Source of the DNA: CAYILR01 sp964364175
Lineage (GTDB): Bacteria; Bdellovibrionota; UBA1018
Reading direction: 5' to 3'
DNA: 64,000 bases
Assembly (NCBI GenBank): GCA_964364175.1
Contig: CAYILR010000016.1
Coordinates: 14,725 to 78,724 of the forward strand
Shown here: positions 23,961-32,128 of the stretch, in pieces
Layout of the letters: each line of letters begins with the position of its first letter
How positions within the stretch are numbered: the first letter of the stretch is position 1
Program-made: the position numbers and the translations under genes
The notes under the pieces: generated by a model
What the model was told of the DNA's origin: nothing
Seen by the model: only the letters and a program-made list of their open reading frames with translations
The model's database searches: none

Positions 23961-24653
23961 TTAAGGCCGCTCTTCCTTCACAATCCGTCCATCCTCCATC
24001 GTCACCACTCGATCAGCCTCGTAACCAAAAGCCGTATTGTGGGTCGTGATAATGATCGTCAGGCCCTGCTCATGCGTCAGGCGCTTAAAAAGCTGAAAAA
24101 TCGCCTCGCCAGTCGCTTTGTCCAGATTGCCGGTCGGCTCATCCGCCACCAAAATCTGCGAATCCAAAATTAAAGCCCGCGCAATCGCCACCCGTTGCAT
24201 CTGCCCGCCCGACAATTCTCGCGGCAAGTGGCCGGCTCGATCCGTCAACCCCACCATCGCCAGCACTTCGCGGGTTCGCTCTGCATTGGGTTTTCGCCGC
24301 AAAAACAAGAGCGGCAACTCCACGTTCTCGGTCACCGTCAAAGTCGGCAGCAGGTGAAACTGCTGAAACACAAACCCTAGCACTCCACGCCGCACCTCCA
24401 CCAATTCATCCTCGGACAGACCCGCCACAGATTTTCCTGCCACAGTCAGCGTTCCCGCCGTGGGGGCATCCAAGCAAGACAGCAGATTAATCAAAGTCGT
24501 CTTGCCCGATCCCGACGGTCCCAGAACCGCCACCATCTCACCCTTTTGGATGGAAATATCCACTCCATCCAGTGCCTTCACCGTCTCGGCTCCGCGATGA
24601 TAGTAACGTTTCAATCCGCGCGCTTCGATCATGGTTTGATTTGAACCCAACAT
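23961..24653 (-). CDS. ABC exporter ATPase, LolD/MacB type
   Basis: A 230-residue ATPase with Walker A GPSGSGKTT, Q-loop FVFQQFHLLPTLTV, signature LSGGQMQRVAIARA and Walker B ILVADEPTGNLD, the NLD form being typical of the LolD/MacB/FtsE branch. It should power the FtsX-like permease encoded just upstream. The start is supported by GGGAGG, which overlaps the permease stop, 5 bases before the ATG. This branch drives mechanotransmission, moving lipoproteins or periplasmic substrates, instead of transport through the membrane. Confidence 0.88.
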   Translation of the reverse strand: MLGSNQTMIEARGLKRYYHRGAETVKALDGVDISIQKGEMVAVLGPSGSGKTTLINLLSCLDAPTAGTLTVAGKSVAGLSEDELVEVRRGVLGFVFQQFHLLPTLTVTENVELPLLFLRRKPNAERTREVLAMVGLTDRAGHLPRELSGGQMQRVAIARALILDSQILVADEPTGNLDKATGEAIFQLFKRLTHEQGLTIIITTHNTAFGYEADRVVTMEDGRIVKEERP

Positions 24654-24654
24654 A

Positions 24655-25941
24655 TCAACCTCCCTCTCGGATGGCCTCTACGGGCCGCATCGATGCTGCT
24701 CGCCACGCCGGATAGAGTCCCCCGAAAAATCCCAGAACCACCGCACCGAGCACAGTATAACCAATCACACCCGGAGTAATTCGAACGATGGATCCGGACA
24801 CTCCCAAGTTCGTCAGGGATTTAATCGCGCTCTCCACGATGCTGGTCCCGATCAACGCAACCACTGAACCCAAAATCGCTCCGAGCAAGCAAATCATCAG
24901 AGTCTCGAGCCAAATCAGTTCAAAAATATCGCTGCGTCTTGCACCCAACGCCTTCATGATGCCGATTTCTGCCGTGCGCTCGTAGACGCTCATCAAGATC
25001 GTGTTGATCACCCCAATCAGTGCCACAATCACCGCGATCACAGCCACCGCTGCTACCATCGTCTGTGCAGTCGCCACCAGATTGACCAAAGTATTCTTGA
25101 CCTGCTGCAATCCCACTACCTGAACTTCGGGGAGTTTCAGCCAGCGGGATTCAAAATCACGCATTTTGAATTGATTAAACTCCTTGAGTTTAATTCCCAG
25201 AATCGTGAGCTGATTCGGGCGATTGAAATATTCCTGGGCCGTCAGGATCGGCATGAAAACCGTTCCATCATCCTGTGTGCCGGTTCTGTCCAATATGCCG
25301 ACGACTTTGAATTCGTGCCTGACCGCAGCCATGCTCCCCGAAGGAGTGATCGAAGCGTAGAACGTATCGCCCACTTTTCGCTGCTCGTACTCGGCAGCCT
25401 CAAAACCAATGATGACTTCGTTTTTGGCATCGGGAGCAAACCATCGGCCCCCGTCGTAGCCCGGCCCCGTCTTGAACTTCAGCCAGGGCTTCATCGAAAG
25501 ATAACTTTTTGTCTCGATCCCACTGATAATGGTGAAGCTTTTCTCGGTGGGGCTGTCGTCTCGAATGCTGCTACCTTCTTTCTGAGCGATGCCGACAAAA
25601 ACCGAAGTGATGCTCTCGATATCGGGATCACTTTTTACTTTTTCATAGGTATCACTCGGCAAATAAAGCAAACCCGTCCCGCCCTTAAGCATCATCGTTG
25701 CAGCCTCGTAGGGGCATCCCTTGGCCATAATCATGACCTGGAATCCCAGCATATCGATGCTTTTTTCAATAGCCCCGCGATAACCCAACATAAACCCACC
25801 CAACGAAACCGCCACGGCCACAGCCAGTCCCACTCCGGCGATCGTCAAGGCTGTTCGCACCAATCTGCGCCGCAAATTCTTGGTCGCCAAAACCACGTAG
25901 CCGCCAAAAACAGAAAAATAAGTGACATTGTCATGATTCAT
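24655..25941 (-). CDS. MacB-type ABC permease
   Basis: A 428-residue FtsX/MacB-fold permease: helix 1 at about 27-50 (ALTIAGVGLAVAVAVSLGG), a large periplasmic domain of about 230 residues, and three C-terminal helices (GVINTILMSVYERTAEIGIMKALGARRSDIF is the family hallmark). An early periplasmic MIMAKGCPYEAATMM segment carries a single Cys. Partner of the adjacent ATPase. The cluster also encodes FMN-binding-like and OB-fold exported proteins and an outer-membrane barrel, so this exporter may serve an envelope redox system rather than lipoprotein sorting. GGAG lies 5 bases before the ATG. Confidence 0.85.
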   Translation of the reverse strand: MNHDNVTYFSVFGGYVVLATKNLRRRLVRTALTIAGVGLAVAVAVSLGGFMLGYRGAIEKSIDMLGFQVMIMAKGCPYEAATMMLKGGTGLLYLPSDTYEKVKSDPDIESITSVFVGIAQKEGSSIRDDSPTEKSFTIISGIETKSYLSMKPWLKFKTGPGYDGGRWFAPDAKNEVIIGFEAAEYEQRKVGDTFYASITPSGSMAAVRHEFKVVGILDRTGTQDDGTVFMPILTAQEYFNRPNQLTILGIKLKEFNQFKMRDFESRWLKLPEVQVVGLQQVKNTLVNLVATAQTMVAAVAVIAVIVALIGVINTILMSVYERTAEIGIMKALGARRSDIFELIWLETLMICLLGAILGSVVALIGTSIVESAIKSLTNLGVSGSIVRITPGVIGYTVLGAVVLGFFGGLYPAWRAASMRPVEAIREGG

Positions 25942-26312
25942 AAAAACTCCACAGCACTTGCCAAAAATTGATATCCTTTGTCGTACGGAACAATCCTGCC
26001 CTCCACCCGCGCTCGGTGTCCGTCTCGTTTCTTCGGAGCGTTCATTGCGATGTCAGCCAACTCCACACGCAGGTCTTTTCCCCCTTCTGTAAAAAAGAAA
26101 TAACATCCCATCGACTGGCACTGATTGGTGATCGTGCCTTCAATCGACACCGTCTTGCCCAGATAGTCCTGCGGCTGACGGATCAAATTCGCGACCTCAG
26201 CGTGCGGCGCGTGCACGAACTCTCCGTAAATCAAAGGTTCCTGCATGGAGCGCCAAAGCAAAACACCGCCTGTAATCAGAATCAGCCCACACAACGCAAA
26301 TATGACTTTCAT
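25938..26312 (-). CDS. Exported OB-fold protein, DUF4920-like
   Basis: A 124-residue protein with an N-terminal membrane anchor or signal (residues 3-20) and an OB-like beta barrel: KTVSIEGTITNQCQSMGCYFFF, then LRVELADIAM, HRARVEGRIV. The CxxxxC-type Cys pair next to GCYF resembles DUF4920 and related tRNA_anti-like proteins that may bind metal or haem partners. Overlaps both the FMN-binding-like gene (4 bases) and the permease gene (4 bases), so it is translated as part of the same run. Confidence 0.65.
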   Translation of the reverse strand: MKVIFALCGLILITGGVLLWRSMQEPLIYGEFVHAPHAEVANLIRQPQDYLGKTVSIEGTITNQCQSMGCYFFFTEGGKDLRVELADIAMNAPKKRDGHRARVEGRIVPYDKGYQFLASAVEFL

Positions 26313-26998
26313 TTTCGCCTCGCTTTCTCAAAAAACGCTTCGAATTTTTGATTGAATACAAACAAATCCAACAGGATCAAATTCTTTCGAATCCCGCGAA
26401 TCGTGGCATCATAGTCGGGCTGGCTTTTTTCATCGAGCTGAGGGGCTTTGATCTTCCCTACTCGATCGGCCTTCGAACCCGTTTGAGTCGCCGCGTAGTA
26501 ATCATGTTTGTAAAAATCCGCGAGCGTGAATCCCTCGAACTGACTTCTGAATTCCTTATTCCTCAGCTGCTGCGCTGCGGGACTCTCCAGGCGCTGGAAA
26601 AAAAACTTCCGGATTTCCGCTGTCACAGGATCCACTGACAAGAAAACCTGAATCACGCCTCCCTTGCCCGGCACATTCACACCATGGACTGTTCCTATTT
26701 TTTTCTGTCCCTTGAAAACACCGTAGACCGTGTAGGGTGTTTCGTAAGTTTCGTAAATGGGGTCGAGATCACTCGCCAGCCTTTCCTTGAGAGACCGAAA
26801 AAGAGCCTCGCCTTCTTTGAGTTTTGCGAACTCCTTGAGCTCTTCTTTGTACGTCGTCATTTCCGGAAAAAGATATTTCAAATCTTCGGCGGGATTAGTC
26901 AGCGTGCATCCGATTGCAGCTTGGGCCTGATGTGAAACAAACCCCGAAGCAATTGCCAGACTACCAATAACGATAATATTGAAGCGTCCAAATAACAT
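26309..26998 (-). CDS. Exported FMN-binding-domain-like protein
   Basis: A 229-residue protein with a signal peptide ending QAQA. The ATG at 26998 is preceded by GGAGG at 8 bases; an upstream in-frame start would add 15 residues. The central domain (IGTVHGVNVPGKGGVIQVFLSVDP, then QRLESPAAQQLRNKEFRSQFEGFTLADF) follows the FMN_bind pattern of RnfG/NqrC and NosR-type proteins. The SGAT motif for covalent flavin attachment is not visible, so flavin may bind non-covalently or not at all. Its start lies inside the barrel gene's end (38-base overlap). Confidence 0.6.
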   Translation of the reverse strand: MLFGRFNIIVIGSLAIASGFVSHQAQAAIGCTLTNPAEDLKYLFPEMTTYKEELKEFAKLKEGEALFRSLKERLASDLDPIYETYETPYTVYGVFKGQKKIGTVHGVNVPGKGGVIQVFLSVDPVTAEIRKFFFQRLESPAAQQLRNKEFRSQFEGFTLADFYKHDYYAATQTGSKADRVGKIKAPQLDEKSQPDYDATIRGIRKNLILLDLFVFNQKFEAFFEKARRK

Positions 26999-28151
26999 TT
27001 TTCTGTCCTCCGACTGTTTGTGCTCCGACAGGCCACTCAGCATTCAGTTTGATCCAATGAAGATTCGAATTGGCCACATCGTTCCGAAAATACCAAGTCA
27101 CTTCCGCTAAGACCGAAGAGTCCGAGGAACTCAACCGGCGGTCCTGTCCAAACCAACGGTACTGCGTCGCAACCCCTGCGCGCCTCGAAGAATGCAAATA
27201 TTCCAGCTGATGCAGCTGCGTCGCCACAGGATCCAGTGCATCGCACCCCGCACTCGCCTCCGTAGTCCAGATCATCAGTCCCGTTGGAATATCCCTGCGG
27301 TAGCGTGCATCCAAACCCACCCGCGATGTGCTCACTGGCCCTGTTTTTTTCACACGCGGATCCAATCTTTGGCCTCCGATCGCAGAAAGCCCACCCTCCA
27401 AACCATATTCCGACAGATAACGATTCGACAGCCCCACTCGCGCCGCGCCCAATCCACTTTGTCCTCGGTATTTGAGATCATAGCCCGAGCCCACCAGGTA
27501 GTAGAGGTCGTAGCGCAAGTCTTCGTTCAAGATCCCCCAAAGCCCCGCGTACCAATCGCGTTCAAAACCAAAATTTCGCTCGTTCGAAAGTTGAAGAACG
27601 GGGCCGTGCGTGTCCGTTTGCAGATTGAGACCAAAAGGAACATAGAATCTGCCCACTCGCGCATTCAGGCGACCGACCATGATGTTTTGCTGCGATTCCG
27701 AGAGAATCGGATCCAGGAAATTATAAAAATCAGCGTAGACATTGTGATATTCGAGTGCCCACCTCGGACGATGCATCCCCTCCATGTCATTCAGAGAACC
27801 CACAAATCCATCGCGTCGAACTAGCCTTCCTTGAAAATCAACACCCGCAAAAGTTTTTGTCTCTGTGGAGAATTTTTTGAGCGTCTCAAATCCGACCGAC
27901 TGGCGGCTGGCAGAATGGCCCGGCCCGGTCGTTCCAAACTCGGACATCAGTTCTTTGCGGAATCCAAAATTGTCGAAAAAAAATCCGGTCGATTCGTTCG
28001 AGTCAGAGAGACTGCTTTCCTCAGCCGTTTTGGCAGAAACTCCAGCAAATGGATCTGGCTCCGAATTCGTCTCAGCAAAAGAAGCAGCTGAGACGAAAAA
28101 AAATGTCGCTACCAAAACCCCAATCCACCTCGCACCGTTTACTTGAGACAT
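26961..28151 (-). CDS. Outer-membrane beta-barrel protein
   Basis: A 396-residue exported protein. The ATG at 28151 is preceded by AAGGGG; an in-frame start 39 bases upstream is less likely. Signal peptide ends SFAETN. After a Ser/Glu-rich linker, the rest is amphipathic beta strands with aromatic girdles, ending in WTLQYYRYW, a C-terminal aromatic as required for BAM. The first barrel strands contain RFYVPFGLN, a feature of small porin-like proteins near metal or redox clusters. First gene of the run with FMN-binding-like, OB-fold, permease and ATPase genes. Confidence 0.7.
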   Translation of the reverse strand: MSQVNGARWIGVLVATFFFVSAASFAETNSEPDPFAGVSAKTAEESSLSDSNESTGFFFDNFGFRKELMSEFGTTGPGHSASRQSVGFETLKKFSTETKTFAGVDFQGRLVRRDGFVGSLNDMEGMHRPRWALEYHNVYADFYNFLDPILSESQQNIMVGRLNARVGRFYVPFGLNLQTDTHGPVLQLSNERNFGFERDWYAGLWGILNEDLRYDLYYLVGSGYDLKYRGQSGLGAARVGLSNRYLSEYGLEGGLSAIGGQRLDPRVKKTGPVSTSRVGLDARYRRDIPTGLMIWTTEASAGCDALDPVATQLHQLEYLHSSRRAGVATQYRWFGQDRRLSSSDSSVLAEVTWYFRNDVANSNLHWIKLNAEWPVGAQTVGGQKNVIWTLQYYRYW

Positions 28152-28244
28152 ATTACCCCTTGGCGCGGGGCAAATACTCAGACTCTCCATCTAATCACCC
28201 CCTGAAAACCACAACTGCAATCAAGCAAAGCTCATGCCAGGGAG

Positions 28245-28934
28245 CTAGCTCAAAAACGGATTCTCATGTTTCTCCTCACCCACCGTCGTCTCCGGCCCAT
28301 GCCCTGGACAAACTCGCGTATCCCCGTCCAATGTCAGAATCCGCTCACGAATGCTCTGGAACATTTGATCCGCATTCGCTCCCCAAAGATCGGTTCGCCC
28401 GACGCTGCGATGAAAAAGCGTGTCGCCCGAAAACAAAGTCTCCTCAGCTCCCGTCGCCGAATCCTCGTGCAGTCGATAACAAACTCCTCCGGGGCTATGA
28501 CCGGGCGTGTGAACCACAGTGAGCTTCATCTCCCCCACCCGCAACTCCTGTTCGTGCTCGCAAAAACGATCCACAGGCAACGGATCATCGTACTGAATCC
28601 CGAACATCCCACCCTGCATTTTCAACTGCTGGTAGATAAAATCGTCGGCCTGATGCAATACAATCTCAGCGCCAGCGCCCGCCACACGACCTGCTAGAGC
28701 CTCCTTCACCGCACGGGTGCCGCCGATATGATCCAGATGCGCATGTGTGTGCAGCAAGTACTTCACCCGAATCGGCTGCCCCAGATCCTTCTCCGCCTGA
28801 TCAATGGCCTTCAGAATCTTCTGTGGCTCATCTCCCGGATCCACCAACAAAGCCTCGCCCGTTTTTGGGCAAGCCAAAATCCGGCAATTGCATTGAAAGG
28901 GGCCGACAACGACGGTGCGATCGAGTAATTTCAT
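28245..28934 (-). CDS. Metallo-beta-lactamase-fold hydrolase, glyoxalase II-like
   Basis: A 229-residue zinc hydrolase. Metal site THAHLDHIGG (HxHxDH) is complete, with later VHTPGHSPGG and GDTLFHRSVGR, and the final PGHGPETT. It resembles the YcbL/GloB-like group that acts on thioesters such as lactoylglutathione, though the exact substrate is uncertain. The ATG at 28934 is preceded by AAGGAA; a start 18 bases upstream is possible. It diverges from the ABC ATPase gene, with 35 bases between starts. Confidence 0.88.
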   Translation of the reverse strand: MKLLDRTVVVGPFQCNCRILACPKTGEALLVDPGDEPQKILKAIDQAEKDLGQPIRVKYLLHTHAHLDHIGGTRAVKEALAGRVAGAGAEIVLHQADDFIYQQLKMQGGMFGIQYDDPLPVDRFCEHEQELRVGEMKLTVVHTPGHSPGGVCYRLHEDSATGAEETLFSGDTLFHRSVGRTDLWGANADQMFQSIRERILTLDGDTRVCPGHGPETTVGEEKHENPFLS

Positions 28935-28969
28935 TTCACATTTCCTTCCCACCGGATTACCGTTTTTCC

Positions 28970-29662
28970 ATGATCCAAGTCAAACAACTCCACAAACACT
29001 TTGGCGAGAATCATGTTCTCAAAGGAATCGACGCCCACATCCGCGAAAAAGAAGTCGTCTGCATCATCGGTCCCTCCGGCTCCGGCAAATCCACTTTCAT
29101 CCGCACTCTCAACAAACTCGAAGACCATCAGTCAGGCGACATCCAGATCCGCTGCGCCCCTTTTGAAATCGGAATGGTTTTCCAGAGTTTCAATCTTTTC
29201 CCGCACCTCACTGTTCTCGAAAACATCATGTTAGCTCCCACTCACGTTCGTAAAAACCCCGCTGAGCAGGCAGAACAAAAAGCCCGAACCCTTCTCGAAC
29301 GCGTCGGCATCACCGACAAAGCTCAGAGCTATCCCGCTCAGCTTTCGGGCGGCCAGCAGCAACGCGTGGCCATCGCACGCGCTTTGGCCATGGAACCCAA
29401 GGTCATGCTTTTTGATGAACCCACCAGCGCACTCGACCCAGAAATGACCAGCGAGGTCCTTCAGGTCATGCGGCAGTTGGCCCAAGATGGCATGACGATG
29501 GTCGTAGTCACTCACGAGATGAGCTTTGCGCGCGAGGTGGCAGATCGTGTCTTGTTTTTCGACGAAGGACGAATCATCGAAGAAGGTACCCCCGAGGAGT
29601 TTTTCGGCTCTCCCCAACAGGAACGCTCCAAAACTTTCCTAAAAAAAGTATTGCGGGCATAA
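28970..29662 (+). CDS. Polar-amino-acid-type ABC ATPase, no partner genes
   Basis: A 230-residue ATPase close to GlnQ/ArtP: IGPSGSGKST, LSGGQQQRVAIARALAMEPKVMLFDEPTSALDPEM, VVVTHEMSFAREVADRV. The ATG at 28970 gives the standard N-terminus (MIQVKQLHKHFG). Between Walker A and the Q-loop about 20 residues usually present are missing (GDIQIRCAPFEIGMVFQ). No permease or binding-protein gene is near. The stop codon TAA (29660-29662) is the left target duplication of the MITE-like element, so the C-terminus ends exactly at the insertion site. Confidence 0.85.
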   Translation: MIQVKQLHKHFGENHVLKGIDAHIREKEVVCIIGPSGSGKSTFIRTLNKLEDHQSGDIQIRCAPFEIGMVFQSFNLFPHLTVLENIMLAPTHVRKNPAEQAEQKARTLLERVGITDKAQSYPAQLSGGQQQRVAIARALAMEPKVMLFDEPTSALDPEMTSEVLQVMRQLAQDGMTMVVVTHEMSFAREVADRVLFFDEGRIIEEGTPEEFFGSPQQERSKTFLKKVLRA

Positions 29663-29844
29663 GGGCGTGTTTTCAAAGTCAGTTTCGGCTGCAAATTGCA
29701 TCTTCGGGCTGCAACTTCGTCAGCGAATCGCGCCAAAATCCTCACAGCCCGCAGCGGGGATGCTCCGGTTTTGGCGCGACCCGCTTCCTTGTTTCGCCTC
29801 GAATCTGCAATTTTCGCTTCGAAACTGACTTTGAAAACACGCCC
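29663..29844. mobile_element. MITE-like element with 25-bp terminal inverted repeats and TAA duplication
   Basis: A 182-bp non-coding element. Bases 29663-29687 (GGGCGTGTTTTCAAAG and following) are the exact reverse complement of 29820-29844. The sequence TAA stands on both sides (29660-29662 and 29845-29847), consistent with a 3-bp target duplication. An inner pair CGCGCCAAAA/TTTTGGCGCG makes the whole element a nested palindrome. Ends and target of this type occur in IS5-family elements (TNA targets), which would have supplied the transposase; none is in the window. With the histone gene's upstream region it fills the 313-base gap here. Confidence 0.8.
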
Positions 29845-29875
29845 TAATTCATAAAAAAAAACAGGCGGATACTAC

Positions 29876-29900
29876 TTTTTTGGATGCACACTCCAAAAAA
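29876..29900. promoter_or_regulatory. Hairpin upstream of the histone-fold gene
   Basis: TTTTTTGGA, seven bases, TCCAAAAAA: a perfect 9-bp inverted repeat 76 bases before the histone ATG. It could be an operator, or a weak bidirectional terminator (the stem ends in A/T tracts). A convincing -35/-10 pair was not found below it. Confidence 0.45.
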
Positions 29901-29975
29901 TCCTTGTACGTTTATAACGTATACAGTGGTTAACAACGCGAAGTTCATCGATTTGCACAGAAAGGCAGACAACAA

Positions 29976-30182
29976 ATGAGTGACGAAAATACTGGCAACA
30001 AAGAGGACGTTTTGGTCGTAGTTTCCAAGGTCAAGGCCTATATCAAGGAAAAGGCTAGCCTCAGCACTTCTGACAAAGTTTCATCCATACTCACGAGCAA
30101 AGTAAAAGAATTATGCGATCGTGCGATTCAAAACGCGACCAACGACAAGCGCAAGACAGTTCTCGATCGCGATTTTGAATAG
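29976..30182 (+). CDS. Bacterial histone-fold protein
   Basis: A 68-residue protein matching a single histone fold: helix 1 about residues 13-27 (LVVVSKVKAYIKEKA), helix 2 about 32-57 (TSDKVSSILTSKVKELCDRAIQNATND), then the RKTV loop (59-62) and a short helix 3 with DRDF. The RKTV-x-x-x-D end is the hallmark of archaeal and bacterial histones, where Arg and Thr contact DNA in dimers. Bdellovibrio has abundant histones of this size. No tail or second fold is present. It has a weak AAAGGC ribosome site. It stands alone between the MITE and a convergent ATP-grasp gene. The alternative, another small helical DNA-binding protein, is less likely given the motif. Confidence 0.8.
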   Translation: MSDENTGNKEDVLVVVSKVKAYIKEKASLSTSDKVSSILTSKVKELCDRAIQNATNDKRKTVLDRDFE

Positions 30183-30200
30183 GCTGGTTTTTTAAGACGA

Positions 30201-31607
30201 TTACTTGAAAAAAACGCCATCGGCTTCTAGCTTCCGGATTTTTGCGACTGACTCTTGTATTGTTCGTGCATCCGAATGAACCAGTTCGACCTGAGCAAAA
30301 GAAGTGTTCATATCAACTGTGCGAGGAATACTATCCCCGTCTTGATAATTGAATTTGTACCGAACTACTCCGGGCAGCTTTGCGAGTTCTGATTCGATCT
30401 TTTTGGATAACTTAAATCCATCCACAGGGGCGCTCAAACTCATTAAAACTGCATAATCGCGAAACTTGTATCCGACAGGGCGATCTATGAATTTTTCTGG
30501 GTTCAAATAAGCCTCCAAACCCAGCTCAATCTGACTTTGGCCGATAGCATCTTGTACCAATCGCGGCTGCCCTGCCCCCATCATCCGGTTGCCGATTTCC
30601 ACCAAAATGGGGCCTCGCTCGGTCATGATGATCTCTGCGTGACCCCAACCTGTTTTGATCTCAAGAGCATCCAAGACCCGAAATGCATATGCAACGAGTT
30701 GCTGCTGAATCTCCCCTTCGAACGGGAGAAGCTCATCGTAGTCATAAATCATCCCAGCGCCTTCGACTTCTTTTTTGTGGTATTTCCAAATATCAGTGAC
30801 TACATGCTTCCCTTTGGAACTCACGGTGTTCACGACATACTCATAGTCGATATCTAGCGGATTTTTTGTGTTCTTCTTTCCTCGAAGACGTTCCTGCACC
30901 AGAACAGTTTCGTTCCGCATATTGTATGCGTTGGTGTGACCGTAGAGTTTTGAAAATGCATCACGAATTTCATCTTCGCTTTTGCAAAACCTCAAACCAT
31001 CGGATCCAGCACTCATCAGGGGCTTCAATACGGCTTGGCCTGACAAAATATGATTGTCTCTCACCCATTTCAGCGCATCTTCCACATTGGCTGTTTTGAG
31101 TTGTCGAACCGTATCATTGCCTCGCAACTTGACTAATTCATTCATTTCATACTTGTCCCGGCGTGCCGTCAAAACGCCGTTTGAAGGAATTCCAAACTCA
31201 GTGTGCAGTGCTGCTGCGATCTCATCCGCGAGTAGCACTCCTGACTCAGCTCCTGGCATGACCGCGACTGGAGCATGGTTGCGCAGGGCTTGAATTAATT
31301 TTTCAAAATCGTCATCGTATTTAATATCTTTTGAAACATCCGTTTTATCGAATGATTTCAAAAGTATAGCAGGAGCATCGCTTGAGATATGAATCACGTC
31401 ATACCCCATGGCTCGAATCGGTTTTGGCAAAAAACGGCCTGAAGAATAAGCATTGACCACAACAACGGCAGGTCGAGCCAGCATGCTGGAACAAGATTGC
31501 GCAGCGGATTCTGAAACCCGCGCTGGACCCAGGGCATGGCTTAAAATGGGGAAAAGCGCTGAAACAGTAACTAAACTGATTAATACACACCTAACAAAAC
31601 GGAACAT
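30201..31607 (-). CDS. Exported ATP-grasp-domain protein
   Basis: A 468-residue protein with an N-terminal hydrophobic signal (about 2-26, ending SHALG) before an ATP-grasp ligase body: AVLKPLMSAGSDGLRFC (nucleotide-binding Lys loop), ETVLVQERLRG, VEYEYVVNTVSS-type strands, GWGHAEIIMTERGPILVEIGNRMMGAG, where Glu and Asn bind Mg-ATP. The domain order resembles the ATP-grasp carboxylate-amine ligases of the L-amino-acid ligase type. An ATP-dependent ligase with an export signal is odd, as the periplasm lacks ATP. The ATG at 31607 is chosen; a TTG at 31634 would add nine residues. Convergent with the histone gene. Confidence 0.75.
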   Translation of the reverse strand: MFRFVRCVLISLVTVSALFPILSHALGPARVSESAAQSCSSMLARPAVVVVNAYSSGRFLPKPIRAMGYDVIHISSDAPAILLKSFDKTDVSKDIKYDDDFEKLIQALRNHAPVAVMPGAESGVLLADEIAAALHTEFGIPSNGVLTARRDKYEMNELVKLRGNDTVRQLKTANVEDALKWVRDNHILSGQAVLKPLMSAGSDGLRFCKSEDEIRDAFSKLYGHTNAYNMRNETVLVQERLRGKKNTKNPLDIDYEYVVNTVSSKGKHVVTDIWKYHKKEVEGAGMIYDYDELLPFEGEIQQQLVAYAFRVLDALEIKTGWGHAEIIMTERGPILVEIGNRMMGAGQPRLVQDAIGQSQIELGLEAYLNPEKFIDRPVGYKFRDYAVLMSLSAPVDGFKLSKKIESELAKLPGVVRYKFNYQDGDSIPRTVDMNTSFAQVELVHSDARTIQESVAKIRKLEADGVFFK

Positions 31608-31651
31608 GACCGGTTTTATACAGTATTTGTGCAATTATCACAAGAAAGTAT

Positions 31652-32065
31652 TTAGCGCAGAAGTCCCTTGTACTTCTGATCTTCCACCATCACGTGGTGA
31701 ACCAGCCATTTATGAATCGTCCGAACAAAGGTGTCGATCAGGACGAGCTGTCCCTTGTTGAAATCATTGCAAATTTCCTCAACGATTTTGAAAAACTGAT
31801 CATGGATTTTTTTATGGGGCTCAAATTGCTCATATCCGTAGACCTTCATCACTTCTTCTTCGGTCAAAAAGTGAATGTGAACATAATCAGAAAGGTCCTT
31901 CAAAATTTGGCCCAATACTGCCGAATCAGCCACGGCACCTTGCTTCTCCTGCTGCTTGATTTTTACAACCTGATTATAAATGACAAAGAGTCGTTTGTGC
32001 TGCTCGTCAATCAGCTTGTAGCCGACGCTGTACTTGTCGTCCCATTCCAATAGCTCAAGTTCCAT
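31652..32065 (-). CDS. Bacteriohemerythrin
   Basis: A 137-residue di-iron oxygen-binding protein. Ligands are visible in order: His in VGYKLIDEQHKRLF, HIHFLTEEEVM (His and Glu), FEPHKKIHDQF (two His) and WLVHHVMVEDQKY (His and Asp). Single-domain hemerythrins store or deliver oxygen or sense it, in microaerobic and motile bacteria. GGAG lies 8 bases before the ATG. An inverted repeat AATCTTGT/ACAAGATT (32083-32117) lies directly upstream and could be an operator. Confidence 0.9.
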   Translation of the reverse strand: MELELLEWDDKYSVGYKLIDEQHKRLFVIYNQVVKIKQQEKQGAVADSAVLGQILKDLSDYVHIHFLTEEEVMKVYGYEQFEPHKKIHDQFFKIVEEICNDFNKGQLVLIDTFVRTIHKWLVHHVMVEDQKYKGLLR

Positions 32066-32082
32066 GATGATTCTCCAATGGA

Positions 32083-32117
32083 AATCTTGTCACGAAGGAC
32101 TCGAAATAAACAAGATT
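32083..32117. promoter_or_regulatory. Inverted repeat upstream of hemerythrin
   Basis: AATCTTGT (32083-32090) and ACAAGATT (32110-32117), perfect 8-bp arms with 19 bases between, 18-52 bases upstream of the hemerythrin ATG. Candidate operator; on the plus strand it is followed by T7 and might instead terminate something. Confidence 0.35.
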
Positions 32118-32128
32118 ACATTTTTTTC

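Noticed and set aside
29900..29960. Sigma-70 promoter for the histone gene
   Set aside because: TTGTAC and TATACA or TATAAC are present but never at 16-18 base spacing, so no pair is claimed.
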